Both the position numbers and the translations under genes were made by a program. Source: Cryptomeria japonica (lineage: Eukaryota; Streptophyta; Pinopsida; Cupressales; Cupressaceae). Taken from it: 64,000 nt of DNA. Shown in pieces: positions 22,687 to 34,044 of the stretch. A model generated the notes under the pieces. That model saw only the letters and a list, made by a program, of their open reading frames with translations, made no database searches and was not told the DNA's origin. Numbering within the stretch: the stretch's first letter is position 1; the number at the start of each line of letters is the position of its first letter. The stretch is taken from positions 238,936,422-239,000,421 of the forward strand of contig NC_081406.1 in the NCBI RefSeq assembly GCF_030272615.1, read 5' to 3'.

Positions 22687-25322
22687 TTCTAAAGTACTTT
22701 ATTTTTCTTTTGGATGGCCATTTGTTTTTCTTGTTCAGCCTTTGCTTTGCATAGTTCACCGAAATTAATGAGTGTTTGCCCCTTTAATTTGGATATATCA
22801 ACATTGGGCAACACTATTGGTTTCAACAGATCTACTTTGAAGCTATGCTTTTTCATATTCTTTTCTTTAGATTTGGCCGGTTGAACCAATACAATGGCTT
22901 GTGAGGCTTGATGACCCTCGGTAGGTTGCTTGGTAGAGGCAACACTTTGTTCAGTTACTTTAGCCTTTGTAGTATCCTTTGGTGTCTCAGTACTGGGTGT
23001 CTTAGTTGCAACATTTGCAGTGCTAGAAGGTGCTTAAGAGGTCTATTCTTGAGAAGTACCTTCTCCTGTTGTAGACTTGTGACCTTCGGTGCCTTGATCC
23101 ATATCCTGAGGGGCTTCAGTTGAGACAGGTTGATTGACCGGTGGATAAGGCTGAACTTGTTCCAAAATGGATTCACTAGAACGAGGTTTTGCATATGCAT
23201 TGCCTTCTATCATTTCCTGTTCCAGTGCCTCTGTATCCATGATATCTTCATCTATTTGAATGGTGTCCGCAGGGTCTTGCTCGGTGACATCAACTATTTC
23301 AATTTCTGCTTGCTCACCGACATCCTTGATTCTAAAGATTTCCTGCCACTTTTCTTTTGTCTCATTTTCCACTTCAATATACAAACCATTCATCAGTTTC
23401 AGAGCTTTTTGCTTGATGAGGAACTTTGTGTGGTAGGTTGTCAGATGTTCTTTTATTTCAGCTACAGACATATTAGGAAAGAGATGTACCAGACTTCTTT
23501 CTCTGATCTATTTCTCTGAGTCCAGGGCATATTGCCACCTGCTATCAACATGTGCATATAATTATTTTGGAAGAGAATTAGAGACTTCTAATGGGACCAG
23601 TCAGAATTTTAGAAGTGTGAAGATGACAGCTTCTTCAATTTATCTCTTTTCATCATCATTTCTGGTTTCATACTTAACATATCTGAAGGATCCAAATCCA
23701 CCAAATTCCTTCAGATTAGCACAAAAGTTTTCAACACTATGTATATTTACCTTCTTGCTCTTCACAATCTAAAATTTGCTTGCATCCTCAGATTCGGTAT
23801 CACTAGACTCTTTTGCCAAAATGAGTCTCTGAGTAGATTTCTTGTAAGTCTTTGTTACCTTAGGAGCAGTAACACTCTTTGTTTTCTTACTTGGTGAAGC
23901 TGCAGATGCTCTTGTATTTGGTCGCTTAACAGGAGGGGTCGGTGAGGCCTTTGATGTGTCCCGTTTCTTTCTTTTCAACACTTTTCCCTTTGGCAATTCG
24001 ATGCTCAATGTTATAGCTGCCTCTTGGGCTTCAGATTCCTCTTTGGTAATAGCTATAGTGCCTTTGACAGGTGTAGAGGAAGAATCCTCTTTGAATTTCT
24101 CCGATAATACCTTTATCATCTTTGTTGTCTTTCTTGTAGCTTTGGGTACTACAATGCTCATTTTTACTTTTTCCTTCACTTCTTCATAGGTTCCATACCT
24201 CAGCTTGGTAGCATGCCTTGGTAGTGTAAGAAATGCATCAATTTGTTGTTGTGTGAGGTCAAAATCAATCTTCTAACCCATAGGTGGCAAAGATTGAGTT
24301 CTCGGTTCCACAACATTCACATAACAGTAATCAGTGTCTACTTCAAAACATATATCATCTTTGTATTTTTCCACTAGCTTGGGTGGAATCCGGTATCTGT
24401 TATGAATTTTCTCCTGAAACTTATTGAAGTAATCATCCATAATATCATTAAAATTATCACCTAGCTTCTTGATGAAGTCATTGATCTGATGGGTGATTGG
24501 TTGGTGTAGTTCCCAAACAATTTTACCGATTGTTGGAAAGAATTTTTCAAAATAGAAAAACATGCATACAAGTAGTGATCCAAACTTTAGTATATTAGCT
24601 GAGTTGTTCTTCTTCAGCTTCCTGATGGTGTTCAGATTCTCAAACAAGTTTTTCAGCAACACCTCACATAGATCAATTTTCATTCCCTTTTTCACAATTT
24701 TGTATGCTAAGTCTACTGCTACACAGGGTACACTATTTTCCCTTGCTGATTGGAAGAAACAGTAACCAATTACTCTAATGGCAAACTTTACTTCTGCATC
24801 AGTGACATTGTTTAATTTTAGTCCTCTGCAATCTGATTTTACTCTGATTAAACTGATCAATTCTTTCTGTGATATCATCTTCTAAGCTCGTGCATGATCA
24901 TAAATAGGGTAACCAGTGATCAGATGAATGATTTCCTTGGTAATCTTAAATGGTTGCTCTTCTAACCACATGAAATCATTGTGAACTCTGCTCAGAACAA
25001 ACTTGACCCATTGCGGTTTGAACACATGGGGATAGGTTAGGGCTTAAGTCAATCCCTTGATCTTAATGTGCTCATACTTGCTATCCATTTTACCATCGGT
25101 GCATAATTCATCATATGTGTCTTTGATTTCTACATGACCGAGTTCTTCAACACGATATTTGGTGAAGAATCTCACATCCTAGACTAATAAAAATGTATCT
25201 GGGATGAGTGAAAATGTGGTTTTGTCATCCGGTTCAGATGCAATTTTGGGAGTTAAAGAGTATTTTAGTGAGGGCTTTTCGATGTTCTCAACAACAATGG
25301 GATCTTGGATCTTAGGTGCCAT
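22687..25322 (-). pseudogene. Element D ~880-codon ORF, function unknown
   Basis: The ATG is at 25322 (protein begins MAPKIQDP). One frame runs without any frameshift to at least 22687, and protein-like sequence may continue to about 22500. The N-terminal half has GYPIYDHARA, then a helical region with FAIRVIGYCFFQSARENS and WELHQPITHQINDFIKKLGDN. A basic linker follows (KVLKRKKRDTSKASPTPP, PNTRASAASPSKKTKS), then an acidic region near 23250 and a lysine-rich C-terminus (LLKPIVLPNVDISKLKGQ). About a dozen stops interrupt it; nearly all are TAG or TAA where CAG or CAA would fit. I do not recognise a family. The basic linker suggests nucleic-acid or nuclear association, which is inference. Confidence 0.6.
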
Positions 25323-25876
25323 TTGTAGATTTCAGATAAGAACTAACAAAAGATCCTTAGGGTTTGAAGATTTTCAAATGGTAGACACTTCACTCTTTAG
25401 CAGATAATGACAACTTGATAAGATCGGTAAACCAACTTAACAATGCTATGAGATTGATGTAAATACCTTGAATTTTGCTTTGTAGGAGGTTTGGTCACCT
25501 TTGAATCGCTTGCTCTATTCTCTTGAAAACTTGGTGAGTGAAAAATGACCGCATAAATGCTTTAAGTACACAATATACCTTATCGGGCTCCGTGCAGGTT
25601 AGGTCAAAAGCATTAAATGCACTTGGTTCCACTAAACTTTCTTTCCTTTATTTGCACTTTAACAGAGTAACCAAACTTCCTTCATTTACCGACTTGACAG
25701 GCTTCCTGTATTCACTGACTTGACAGGTTTCCTGTATAGTGCTTCAAAAGACTTTGATAGAATTTCAAACTTACTACTACATCTTAACTATGCGGATTTT
25801 GAATTAAGCACATAATAAAGTAGGAACTGTTAAGATTTAACCTTGAGAGAATGCATTCCTTTCATACCTTTACCGA
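25323..25876. other. Spacer between element D gag and extra ORF
   Basis: No reading frame of note is seen. The stretch is AT-rich, with two copies of a TTCCTGTAT/CGACTTGACAGG motif near 25685-25740. It may carry a leader for the downstream ORF, but no splice or promoter site is convincing. Confidence 0.4.
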
Positions 25877-27231
25877 TTAATTTGGAATAGGTGCACCTAA
25901 CTTGATAGGTAAGGTGCTTTCTTCATTTGACACAATTTCCTTGTTTTTCCAAATCATCTTTAATTTGCCTTTTATTTCTTCAGTGTCTTCTCTAGGTTGA
26001 TCTCTGCAATCTCTAGCTAAGTGTCCCACTTTGTGACAATGAAAACATGCCATACCAGGATTTCTCCATGATCTTCGGTTGTTCATCCCAAACCTTATAA
26101 AGCAGTTGGCACTTATGTGTCCATATCTTCCACAACATTCACACCATATCTCCTTGTATTGCAATCCCATGGTACTGCAGAATACTATTGGTAAGGATTT
26201 GTGTGAGTTCGGTAGCCTCCAGTGTTTGCTTGGTGTGCATACCACATATAGTTCTTTTGCTTAAACCAACACTTCTCGGTACTATGTCCATATCTATTGC
26301 AGTTTTTACAAAACCCTTTGAATTTTGCCTTCTTATAATTGTTAACAAACTTTGTCCTACATTGATTAAATGTGTGACCATATTTATTGCAATTATAACA
26401 ATAACCATTGGGCTTAGTGACATTCAGTTGCTTACCTTTTCTGATTTGGCACATGTTGGCAATATGACCTTGATTTCCACAGTACTTGCAAATAGGCTTC
26501 TTTCTTTTGATGTTCTTCTTGATTCCAGCTTGCTTTGATGATTCTCCTCTCTCGATGGTATGAATTCCTTTCTTGGTAGAGTCTTTTCCTTTGTAACCGA
26601 GTCTTGCATCTTTGTTGGGTCATCTTGTATTCAGTTGCTCATCCAACATCTTTGATGCTTCATAACTCTTCTTCAGTGATTCTTTGGATTTCTTCTCTGT
26701 TTCAAGTTCATTGGTCAACCTTGATACTTCAAGTTTCAATGCTTGATTCTCATCATCTTTAAGATTTGCTTCATGATGTGCATAACCTAGTTGATCTGAT
26801 AGATTTTGTTGAATCCCAGTCAATCTTATGATTTCATCATTCTTTTCAGATACTAATGCTTCAAGTTGTTGTTTCTCTCTTTCTAGATCTCTTACTTTAT
26901 CCTTGGTTGTCCTTAATGCATCAAGATTTTCAGTCATCTGTGTGCTGAACTGTTCATGTTCTCTTTTCATTGCTTTTAGTTGATCAGCCAGTGCTTTGTT
27001 CTTTTCTCTCAATACTTCAATCATTTCTTTAGTCTCTTCAGACATACTGTTCTCAGATGATGTCTCAATTTGTTCCACTAACTCTTGAGAGTCCTGCAAA
27101 TCATCAGATAATCTTCTTCTTACTTTCAGAGATTTTTGCGTTTGCCTTTGCATGTCTGCAATCACTTGATTAGCATGATCCAACTCTTCTTGCAGATACA
27201 CAATCCTCTGAGATTGTTTATAGCCTTCCAT
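25877..27231 (-). pseudogene. Element D gag with five zinc knuckles
   Basis: The ATG at 27231 lies about 60 bases after the LTR end. The N-terminal ~200 residues are a long coiled coil (DHANQVIADMQRQTQ, REKNKALADQLKAMKREHEQ). Five CCHC-type knuckles follow: CKYCGNQGHIANMC, CYNCNKYGHTFNQC, CKNCNRYGHSTEKC, CECCGRYGHISANC and CFHCHKVGHLARDC (about 26490 down to 26005). A TGA interrupts near 26618, and the frame shifts near 26180 between knuckles three and four. Most copia gags have one knuckle, so five is unusual. Capsid and RNA-packaging role is known for gag in general. Confidence 0.8.
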
Positions 27232-27279
27232 TGATAAGATCTTTCTCTTTAGGTTGTTAAACCCTTTTCCAAGATTGAG

Positions 27280-27291
27280 GCTCTGATACCA
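27280..27291 (-). promoter_or_regulatory. Element D primer-binding site
   Basis: The minus strand reads TGGTATCAGAGC two bases inside the LTR end GGGCCTAACA. It fits initiator tRNA-Met priming. Confidence 0.88.
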
Positions 27292-27293
27292 AT

Positions 27294-28458
27294 TGTTAGG
27301 CCCAATATGGAAAGCTAATGTACTGAGAGGGGAGGGGTGAATCAGTACTACAAAACTTTTCTTCAACAATAACTTTACTATTAAGCATAAACTGAATAGT
27401 GCAGTAACATAATATAATGCTAAACCAAACAAATAACAATCATACATGATTCACTCCATAACACTTATATTTTGGTTGCGCAGAAACTCTTGGTTAGAGA
27501 GAAAAACTGTGGTGGGGATGGCACCCACAACTTCACTACTGCAATAATAAAGGGTGCTCGGTTAGAGCTACATGTTTAGCTATTTTTGATAGCTTTCCCT
27601 GTTAGGAGTATCAAGATCTATTAGATCTACCTTGCTAAAGGTTTTAACAACACTTAATCTAAATGCTGCACCTGGTTAGAGGCTTTACAATTTATAGACT
27701 TGGTTAGAGTCTTTTACCCTATTAAAGGTTTCTCTTACAGTTTCAAATTATTACAATAAAATCATTACAAATATCTGCAACTTTACATTTGAAATGTTAT
27801 AGCAGATTCTATGTTTTGAAATAAGATTACCTTGCTTATAGCATACCTTGATAACCCATATAGTAACTCGGTAAACCCTTCTATTTACTCTGTTCTTTGA
27901 CTGTTCTCTGAAAACCTTCTCGGTGACCTCTGTTTCTCTATAACAGTCATAACACTTAGTGCTTTCACATGTCTTGCTTCATATATTTCTATATCTTCCT
28001 TTCTGTTATACTACATGTGTATATCTGATCTCAATCCATGATGTATAAATAGATCTCTTATGTCGGTGATCCATTCATTGCTTCGATCTTACAAACATGT
28101 TTTATCAAATGAATAACCATGCAAAATATTTCATTGGTTAGATGACCTCAAAATCATAAACAATCTTTAAGTGCAATTTCTAATGTGATAACGGTTCTAT
28201 GTTTCTCGATCTTGTACAATGTTTCCATATGTATGTCCAGGTTCAATGAATCTGGTAACACGTTTCACTCAGTGTATATCAACTCGGTGTATCATCTTTG
28301 CTGCTCGGTAAACATGGAATGATACTCGGTAGACAGCTCGGTGCATACTGGGCTTTATGACTAGTTTCTTCTATTACTGACTGCATATCGACTGAATATT
28401 TCGGTAAAGTTAACCGACTAGAGTATATAGAATAATTTTGAATATAAAACTAATGGCA
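27294..28458 (-). repeat. Element D 5' LTR
   Basis: The inner end TGTTAGGCCC (plus strand, 27294) is fixed by the PBS. The outer end at about 28458 (CTAATGGCA) is a guess from the TG/CA rule. Many ACCGAG/CTCGGT motifs are scattered through it, as in LTR C. No target duplication could be matched because the other end of the element is missing. Confidence 0.6.
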
Positions 28459-28758
28459 ACTTGATAAGTAGTAATAGTCAAAGTGGGAAAAGACTAAATG
28501 GTAGACTAAATGGTAAAGCCCTAAATGGAGAAGATAACAGAAGACTAATGACAGGGGGAGAAGATTACTGAAAAAGGGAGAAGACTAAATGCAAGATTAG
28601 AGAAAGAGGGAGAAAGCCTAGAAGACTTCAGAAGAAGAAAACAACTCAAGGATAACAGGAGAAGTCTCCACAAGCAATTTGAATCCGAATCAATTTGAAT
28701 ATCTTGTTGGTATTACCATTTAAAAGTTTGTATTGCCATCAATGCCAAAGGGGGAGAT
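28459..28758 (+). other. Copia C 3' UTR and polypurine tract
   Basis: This purine-rich stretch has repeated GGGAGAAGA blocks and ends in AAAGGGGGAGAT (28747-28758), directly before an LTR. It is the 3' untranslated end of a plus-strand copia element whose coding part is gone. Copia A has the identical tract. Confidence 0.7.
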
Positions 28759-29124
28759 TGTTGGCATTTCAATAGAAGAAGATTGTTGATATTTCATTAA
28801 GGATATTGAGAAGGTTGTTGAAGATTATTGATATAACTGAAGAATGATGATAATTATCTTTATAACATTATTTTGTCATTGATGTCAAGAAATTGATATT
28901 TTGATTCAGTATGATGTTGCCATATCTTGAGAAGATTGATTTGAAGAGAATTAAGATGTCTGTAAAAGACACAGAAAGAATGTGATGAATAAGGGGAGAA
29001 ATAAGTTATTCAATGGGCAGCTATTACCGAGTAAGACAATGATGAGATCATGATGTTTAGATTGTTTTGATATCCTACATACGTTGTTGATTGTAAGGTT
29101 AATACTATACTATGTCACCGAGCA

Positions 29125-29197
29125 AAGAACCTAGTCGGTAAACCCTAAAGAACCTAGTCGGTAAACCCTAAGGAACCTAGTCGGTAAACCCTAAGGT
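29125..29197 (+). repeat. 23-bp tandem repeat with telobox cores in LTR C
   Basis: Three copies of a 23-bp unit carry AAACCCTAA at 29140-29148, 29163-29171 and 29186-29194. AAACCCTAA is the plant telo-box, a cis-element bound by telomere-repeat-binding-factor-like proteins. The array is too short and diverged to be telomeric DNA. Confidence 0.8.
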
Positions 29198-29586
29198 TAT
29201 TGATATCGGTTAATGAAGACGGAATGTCTACCGAGTGAAGTTTAGTATTTACCGAGTTGCAACTGAGTTATGACAGATCGCATTGGATGGATAAAAGCGT
29301 TATTTAATGAAGGATGTTGATGAGCTGGAGATGAATAAATGATTGGTATGACATGCAAAAAATTTGTTAAGGATATACGGCTTTGAAAATTCAGGAGCTA
29401 GATCTACAGCACAGATTGAACCGCTTAACTTAGCACAAGTTCCAAGAATGGAATGCAAGTTCCAAGGTGAGGTAAAACATTTTACAAATCGAAGGATACA
29501 TTGAACCTAGTCAAGATTGAAGATCCGATGGCTATGATTGATCATGGGAAATGTGATCAAGGAGATTCAACGGTTAGCAAATTGTT

Positions 29587-29594
29587 TATAAATA
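29587..29594 (+). promoter_or_regulatory. TATA box of copia C LTR
   Basis: TATAAATA lies roughly 830 bp into the LTR and about 395 bp after the last AAACCCTAA repeat. It is the likely U3 promoter. Confidence 0.55.
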
Positions 29595-30293
29595 AGGAAT
29601 TGTTGATAAACAATGTATGCGGGCAAGTGTAAGCACAACGATTCTACATAGTGATTACCAAGCACATAAGCTTGAAGACCCGTTTGAATAATAGAGTAGG
29701 GAGCCCAGCAGAGGGACAAGATAAGTCCTATGACAAGATTGTTTTGAGCAAATATAATCTACTTTAGCATTTTAGATGTGAAGTTGCAGATATATTTTAT
29801 TACTGTTATTTTGTAAAGTGACAGAAAACCTCTTAACCGAGTGGACTTAACAGTCTTATTTGTAAACCCTCTAGCAAGGTAACATTCTAGTTGAGTGTTT
29901 GAAATCCTTTGACAAGGTCACTTCTAACAAAGTGAATATCCTAACAGATCTGAGGGAAATCTTTTAACAGGGTCATATCTAGCAATGTGTTTGTAATCTT
30001 TAACATGATTTTCTTTTAACCGAGCATACTCTAGAAGAGCATATTTCTTAGTGGGTCCGAAATCCCACAGTGGTTTTTCCTTATTTGGGTTTCCACGTTA
30101 AATCTAGTGTTATATGTGTTATGATGATTATGTGTTTATGAGTTAGCATGTTTAGCAATTTTTGGTTATATAGCTGAAGTATAAGTTACCGAGGTTGAAT
30201 CTGTTGATTTTATGGAAGATTAAGTTTGTATGATTCATCCCCCCTCTCATCTTTATAGCCTTTGGCATCAGAACTTTACATATCCTTACAACA

Positions 30294-31330
30294 CAAATTG
30301 GAAGGATGAAAAACCTTTTCAATAGCAAAAGGGTAAACAGGAACAAGAAACTCCTGACCCGTTGCAAAAACATACAGTGAACATGGTGGAAGATACACCT
30401 TGGCATGTTGCTTGTCAATCACCCCATTCATCTGAATATTGTGTTGTAGCACAATTTATTTCTGCCAAGGAAGAGACACATGAAGAAGAGGAAGAAACCT
30501 TTGAAGGAGACAATGTTGATTGTCTTATGTTTTCTTCTTATCTTGGAGAAGCAGAATATTCTTCCGACTTTGAAACTCAGGACTTTGATATAGATAATTA
30601 AAGGTAAATAAATAAAACATATCATCAACAAGTTTTTTCTGATGAAGAGTTATCTATTGATGACCAGATGTGTAATGTTGAACAAGGTGATATTTTTGTG
30701 TCCTTGAGAAGACCCTTAAAAGAAGAGATTGCCAGAATAACAAATGCTATGGTAGCTCAGGTAAAAAGCAACCATCAATTGAGAAACAAGATTGTGGGTG
30801 AAGACCAGGGAAATCCTTCTGGTTTATTTGTCAAAGAGTTAAAAAATAAAGGCAAAGGGGTCAAGGAGGATAAATGAAAAAAAGATGCAATCAAAATTAA
30901 GGAGGTCAAGAGAAAGGAGTGGGCTAAGAAAGTAGAGGTTGTAAAACCTATTGAAAAAACTTCCCCACCTAAGATGAAGGCGAAGATGGTTGAAAAAATT
31001 GCTTTTCTTACTGAAGGAGACTTATAGAAAACACAAAGTATTGAAGGCAACAAACCAAAGAAATATGAAGAACAATCAGGTATGCCACTTGAATTACCAA
31101 ATTACACACTTGTGGATATGCTTCAATTGCTTTCTCAGATTACAGTTAGGGATCCTTTACAAGAGATGTTAAGAATTGAAGAGCATAGGGAGAAAGCCAT
31201 GGCTTGGGTCAAGGGTGTTTCTCATTATGTTGAAATTGAAAATGAGAATGTATCTCATAATGTAAAGGAGAAAATGATTAAAAATGAAATAAAGGATAAA
31301 GAGTTAGAGGGAATGTTTTCTTAGATTCTC
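30294..31330 (+). pseudogene. X2 gag C-terminus / protease linker
   Basis: The piece begins abruptly after LTR C. A cysteine/histidine motif, WHVACQSPHSSEYC (about 30399-30440), resembles the W-C-x2-C-x2-P-H motif at the gag/protease boundary of Tat elements. An acidic stretch and a lysine-rich linker follow. Around 31120 the motif LVDMLQLLSQITVRDPLQ appears. Stops occur near 30600, 30876, 31025 and 31322. The main capsid domain is absent. Confidence 0.6.
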
Positions 31331-31620
31331 AAAATTTATCTTGAAGATACAATAGGTGAGAGCCCTGACAATATAGACCCTTGCTTTCTGAGTGTTATTA
31401 TAAATGGAGGAGTCTTGAAGAATTGTATGATTGATTCTGGGGCCTCAAATAATGTCATGCTAGTAAGGATAATGCAGTCCATGGGTTTGAAAGTAGATAC
31501 TCCTCATGGAAGCTGTTGTGCCATGGATTCAAGAGAAGTGCCTGTGATAGGAACTATAAAGATACTACCTTATAAACTTGCTACTTTCCCTGAGAAATAA
31601 TTAACTATGAGTGTCCTAGT
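31331..31620 (+). pseudogene. X2 aspartic protease
   Basis: CMIDSGASNNVM (about 31424-31460) is the retroviral-type aspartic protease active site. It is preceded by the family-typical PCFLSVIINGG. The flap region is degenerate. A TAA follows near 31599. It would process the Gag-Pol polyprotein if intact. Confidence 0.8.
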
Positions 31621-31899
31621 TGTAAAAATTCCACCGTATTATGGGATGTTATTGTCAAGAAAGTGGAGTGTCTCTATGGGAGGAAGTTTGCAAGTCTTAT
31701 TCTACCTTTTGCATTGATGGTAAAAATGTAAAGGTCAAAAGAGAATCCAGGGTACCATATATGATGGTGCATGCAACACAATCTGATGAAGACATGACTT
31801 GTTTTATAGACACATGGATAAATGCATTCAGGGTTGAAGATTCTCCACAAAAGAAAAGGGAACAACCTCCATTATTGGGTGAATAAGTAGAAAAATAAT

Positions 31900-32300
31900 T
31901 AGGAGATGATAATTTATGGACTATGTATTTCGATGGAGCCAATTCTAAGGAGGGCTTAGGAGTAGGTGTGTTATTCATATCACCTCATGGAGAAACTTTT
32001 AAATTTTTCTTTACTCTGGCCTTTACATGTACAAATAATGTGGCAGAATATGAAGTGTTGTTGCTTGGGTTGAGACTATCTGAAAAAAATGGGATAAAGA
32101 ATCTCAAAGTTGTTGGAGATTTTGAGTTAGTCATATCCCAAATTAGATCTAAATATGCATCAAAAAATAAAAGGCTGAAGTAGTATAGGAATGTTGTATG
32201 GGACCAAATTGAGAGTTTTGATGGATTTGGTATTAAATGGAAAGAAAGGAGCCATAACATAATGGATGATCTCCTAGAAAATATAGCTCTAAGGCCAGAG
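31900..32300 (+). pseudogene. X2 archaeal-type RNase H (aRNH)
   Basis: The segment has the four acidic positions of the archaeal/plant-type RNase H: YFDGANSKEGLGVG (about 31923), NNVAEYEVLLLGL (about 32035), VVGDFELVISQI (about 32110) and SHNIMDDLLENIA (about 32250). Tat-lineage elements carry such a second RNase H, acquired separately from the RT-linked one. The motif set is complete here apart from stops near 31885 and 32180. It lies between protease and RT, upstream of RT, whereas the Tat elements I know have it after the RT-linked RNase H. Confidence 0.8.
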
Positions 32301-32599
32301 GATATTACTTTTGCTGGAATCTCAAAGATTGAGATTCAAGCGAGCCCTTTAGTCCTTGACAACATTGAAAGCTATCAGGTTTTTAATGATGATGATGATA
32401 TTTTAAGATTTCTACATTGTGTAGATGAATATGAAAATTAGGAGTTTGATTTCAGTGCCTTTGTATAGATAGATGATGACAAAGAAACAATCTTTGGGAA
32501 GGAAGTGATTCAATTGAAGACAAGCAAAATTCCCAGAGGTCTGGTTGTTTTAGAGAGGGTGTTTGATAGTCAAGATAAGGATAAGGTTATTATTAATGC

Positions 32600-33925
32600 C
32601 CCACACCCTGAAGATTTAGAAGAAGTTAACCTTGGGACATAAGGAGTGCCAAGGAAGGTATATATTGGAAATAAAATGTCACCTAGGGTTAAGAAAATGC
32701 TAATTGATTTGTGAGAAAATATAAGCATGTTTTTGCTTGGTGATATGATGACCTAAAGGCTTACAGGGAAGATTTATTTCAACATGAGATTCCTTTGAAA
32801 GAAAATGCCAAGCCTTTTAGACAAAAGAAGAGGCCTATTAATCCAACATTAACACCTAAAATGCAAGAGGAGCTAGTCAAGCTAAGAGATGATGGGATTA
32901 TAAAACCTATCAGACATTCATCATGGGTGTCTAACTTGGTACTTGTAAGAAAATGGAATGGAGATATCGGATTTGTGTTGATTTTAGAAATCTAAATATA
33001 TCTTCATTAAAAGACAACTATCCATTGCCTAATATGGAAGCAATGTTACAAAGGGTAACAAGGTGTGATCTCTTGTCTATGATGGATGGATTTTTGGGGT
33101 ACAATCAAGTAATTGTTAAAGAATCAGAACAATACAAAACAACATTCACTACACCTTGGGGAACCTATGTTTATATAAGAATGCCTTTTGGTTTGACAAA
33201 TGTAGGAGTGACATTTCAAAGAGCCATGTATGTCGCATTTTATGACATTATAAATGTGTTCTTAGTGGTATATCAGGATGACTTAACAACCTATTCCAAG
33301 AAGGAAAGTGATCGTTGTGGTCACCTTGAAAAAAAATTTGACAGAGCTGTTGAATATGGGATATCTTTAAACCTCCAAAAATGTGCTTTTGGGGTAATTG
33401 AAGGTAAGTTGCTAGGTCACATTGTTTCAAAATATGGTGTAAGAATTGACTCGGAGAGAGTAGTAGTAATTGACAAAGTCCCTCAACCCAGAATAGTGAA
33501 AGGTATCCAATCTTTCTTTGGGCAGATTAATTTTCTAAGAAGGGTTGTCACTAATTTCGCTGAAATTAGTAGACCTATATCCAATATGTTTAAGAAAGGT
33601 GCAAAGATAGAATGGAACGAGGAACCAATTAAATAATTCCAAGAGATCAAGCAGGCTATTAAAAATGCACCTGTTCTGAAAACACCTGATTACGACAAAC
33701 CTATGCAGATTTTTTCATTTGCATCTTTTCATACTATTGTTGCTGTATTGTTACAAAATAATTTAGAAGGTTTTGAACAACCTATAGTATTTTTTAGTAA
33801 ATATTTGCAAGCTACAGAGCTGAAATACGATTTAAATGAAAAACAAGCTTATGCACTAGTGAAGGTTGTTCAAGATTTTAGGAGTTATTTGATTCAGAGC
33901 AACAGTGGTTGCATATGTGCCTAGT
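32600..33925 (+). pseudogene. X2 reverse transcriptase and degenerate RNase H
   Basis: The RT N-terminal region has EEVNLGT (about 32620) and KPFRQKKRPINP (about 32810). The fingers/palm have ICVDFRNLN and RMPFGLTNVGVTFQRAM. The active site reads VYQDDLTTYSK (about 33270), Q replacing the usual L before DD. From 33940 a frame change near 32960 and stops near 32645, 32714 and 33636 interrupt it. The linked RNase H (about 33640-33925) keeps the fold motif PIVFFSKYLQATELKYD but its first catalytic stretch reads FSFASF with no aspartate. This fits the view that in Tat elements the old RNase H became a non-catalytic connection domain. Confidence 0.85.
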
Positions 33926-34044
33926 GCTGCAATTAAAGATATTTTCACACAACATGAAGTACCTAGAAGAAGATGTTGATGGATAAATAGGATCCAAGAA
34001 TTTAACATTGATATCTAAATCACTAAATTAGTGAGAGGACAAGG

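Larger units (their letters stand above)
22394..28458 (-). mobile_element. Element D: gag plus giant extra ORF, no pol
   Basis: From right to left: an LTR (27294-28458), an iMet-type PBS, a gag with coiled coil and five zinc knuckles, then an ~880-codon ORF. No protease, integrase or RT lies between them, and none follows before the X1 LTR is reached. The left boundary is uncertain (22394-22560) and the 3' LTR is missing. PBS type and gag style resemble the copia elements nearby, so it may be a non-autonomous copia relative. A deletion that removed pol is the alternative. Confidence 0.65.
28759..30293 (+). repeat. Copia C 3' LTR (about 1535 bp)
   Basis: It starts TGTTGGCATT after the polypurine tract and ends CTTACAACA. 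A TATAAATA box lies at 29587-29594. Near 29125-29197 a 23-bp unit is repeated three times, each with AAACCCTAA. Downstream is the pol region of X2, so C was probably inserted in, or joined to, the X2 gag region. The missing left part prevents checking a target duplication. Confidence 0.78.

Noticed and set aside
22908..23519. Plus-strand open frames over element D
   Set aside because: They are antisense shadows of the long minus-strand ORF; composition (Cys/Phe-rich) is a product of the reverse complement.
29125..29197. AAACCCTAA repeats considered as interstitial telomeric DNA
   Set aside because: The 23-bp unit is mostly unrelated to TTTAGGG; only a telo-box core is shared.
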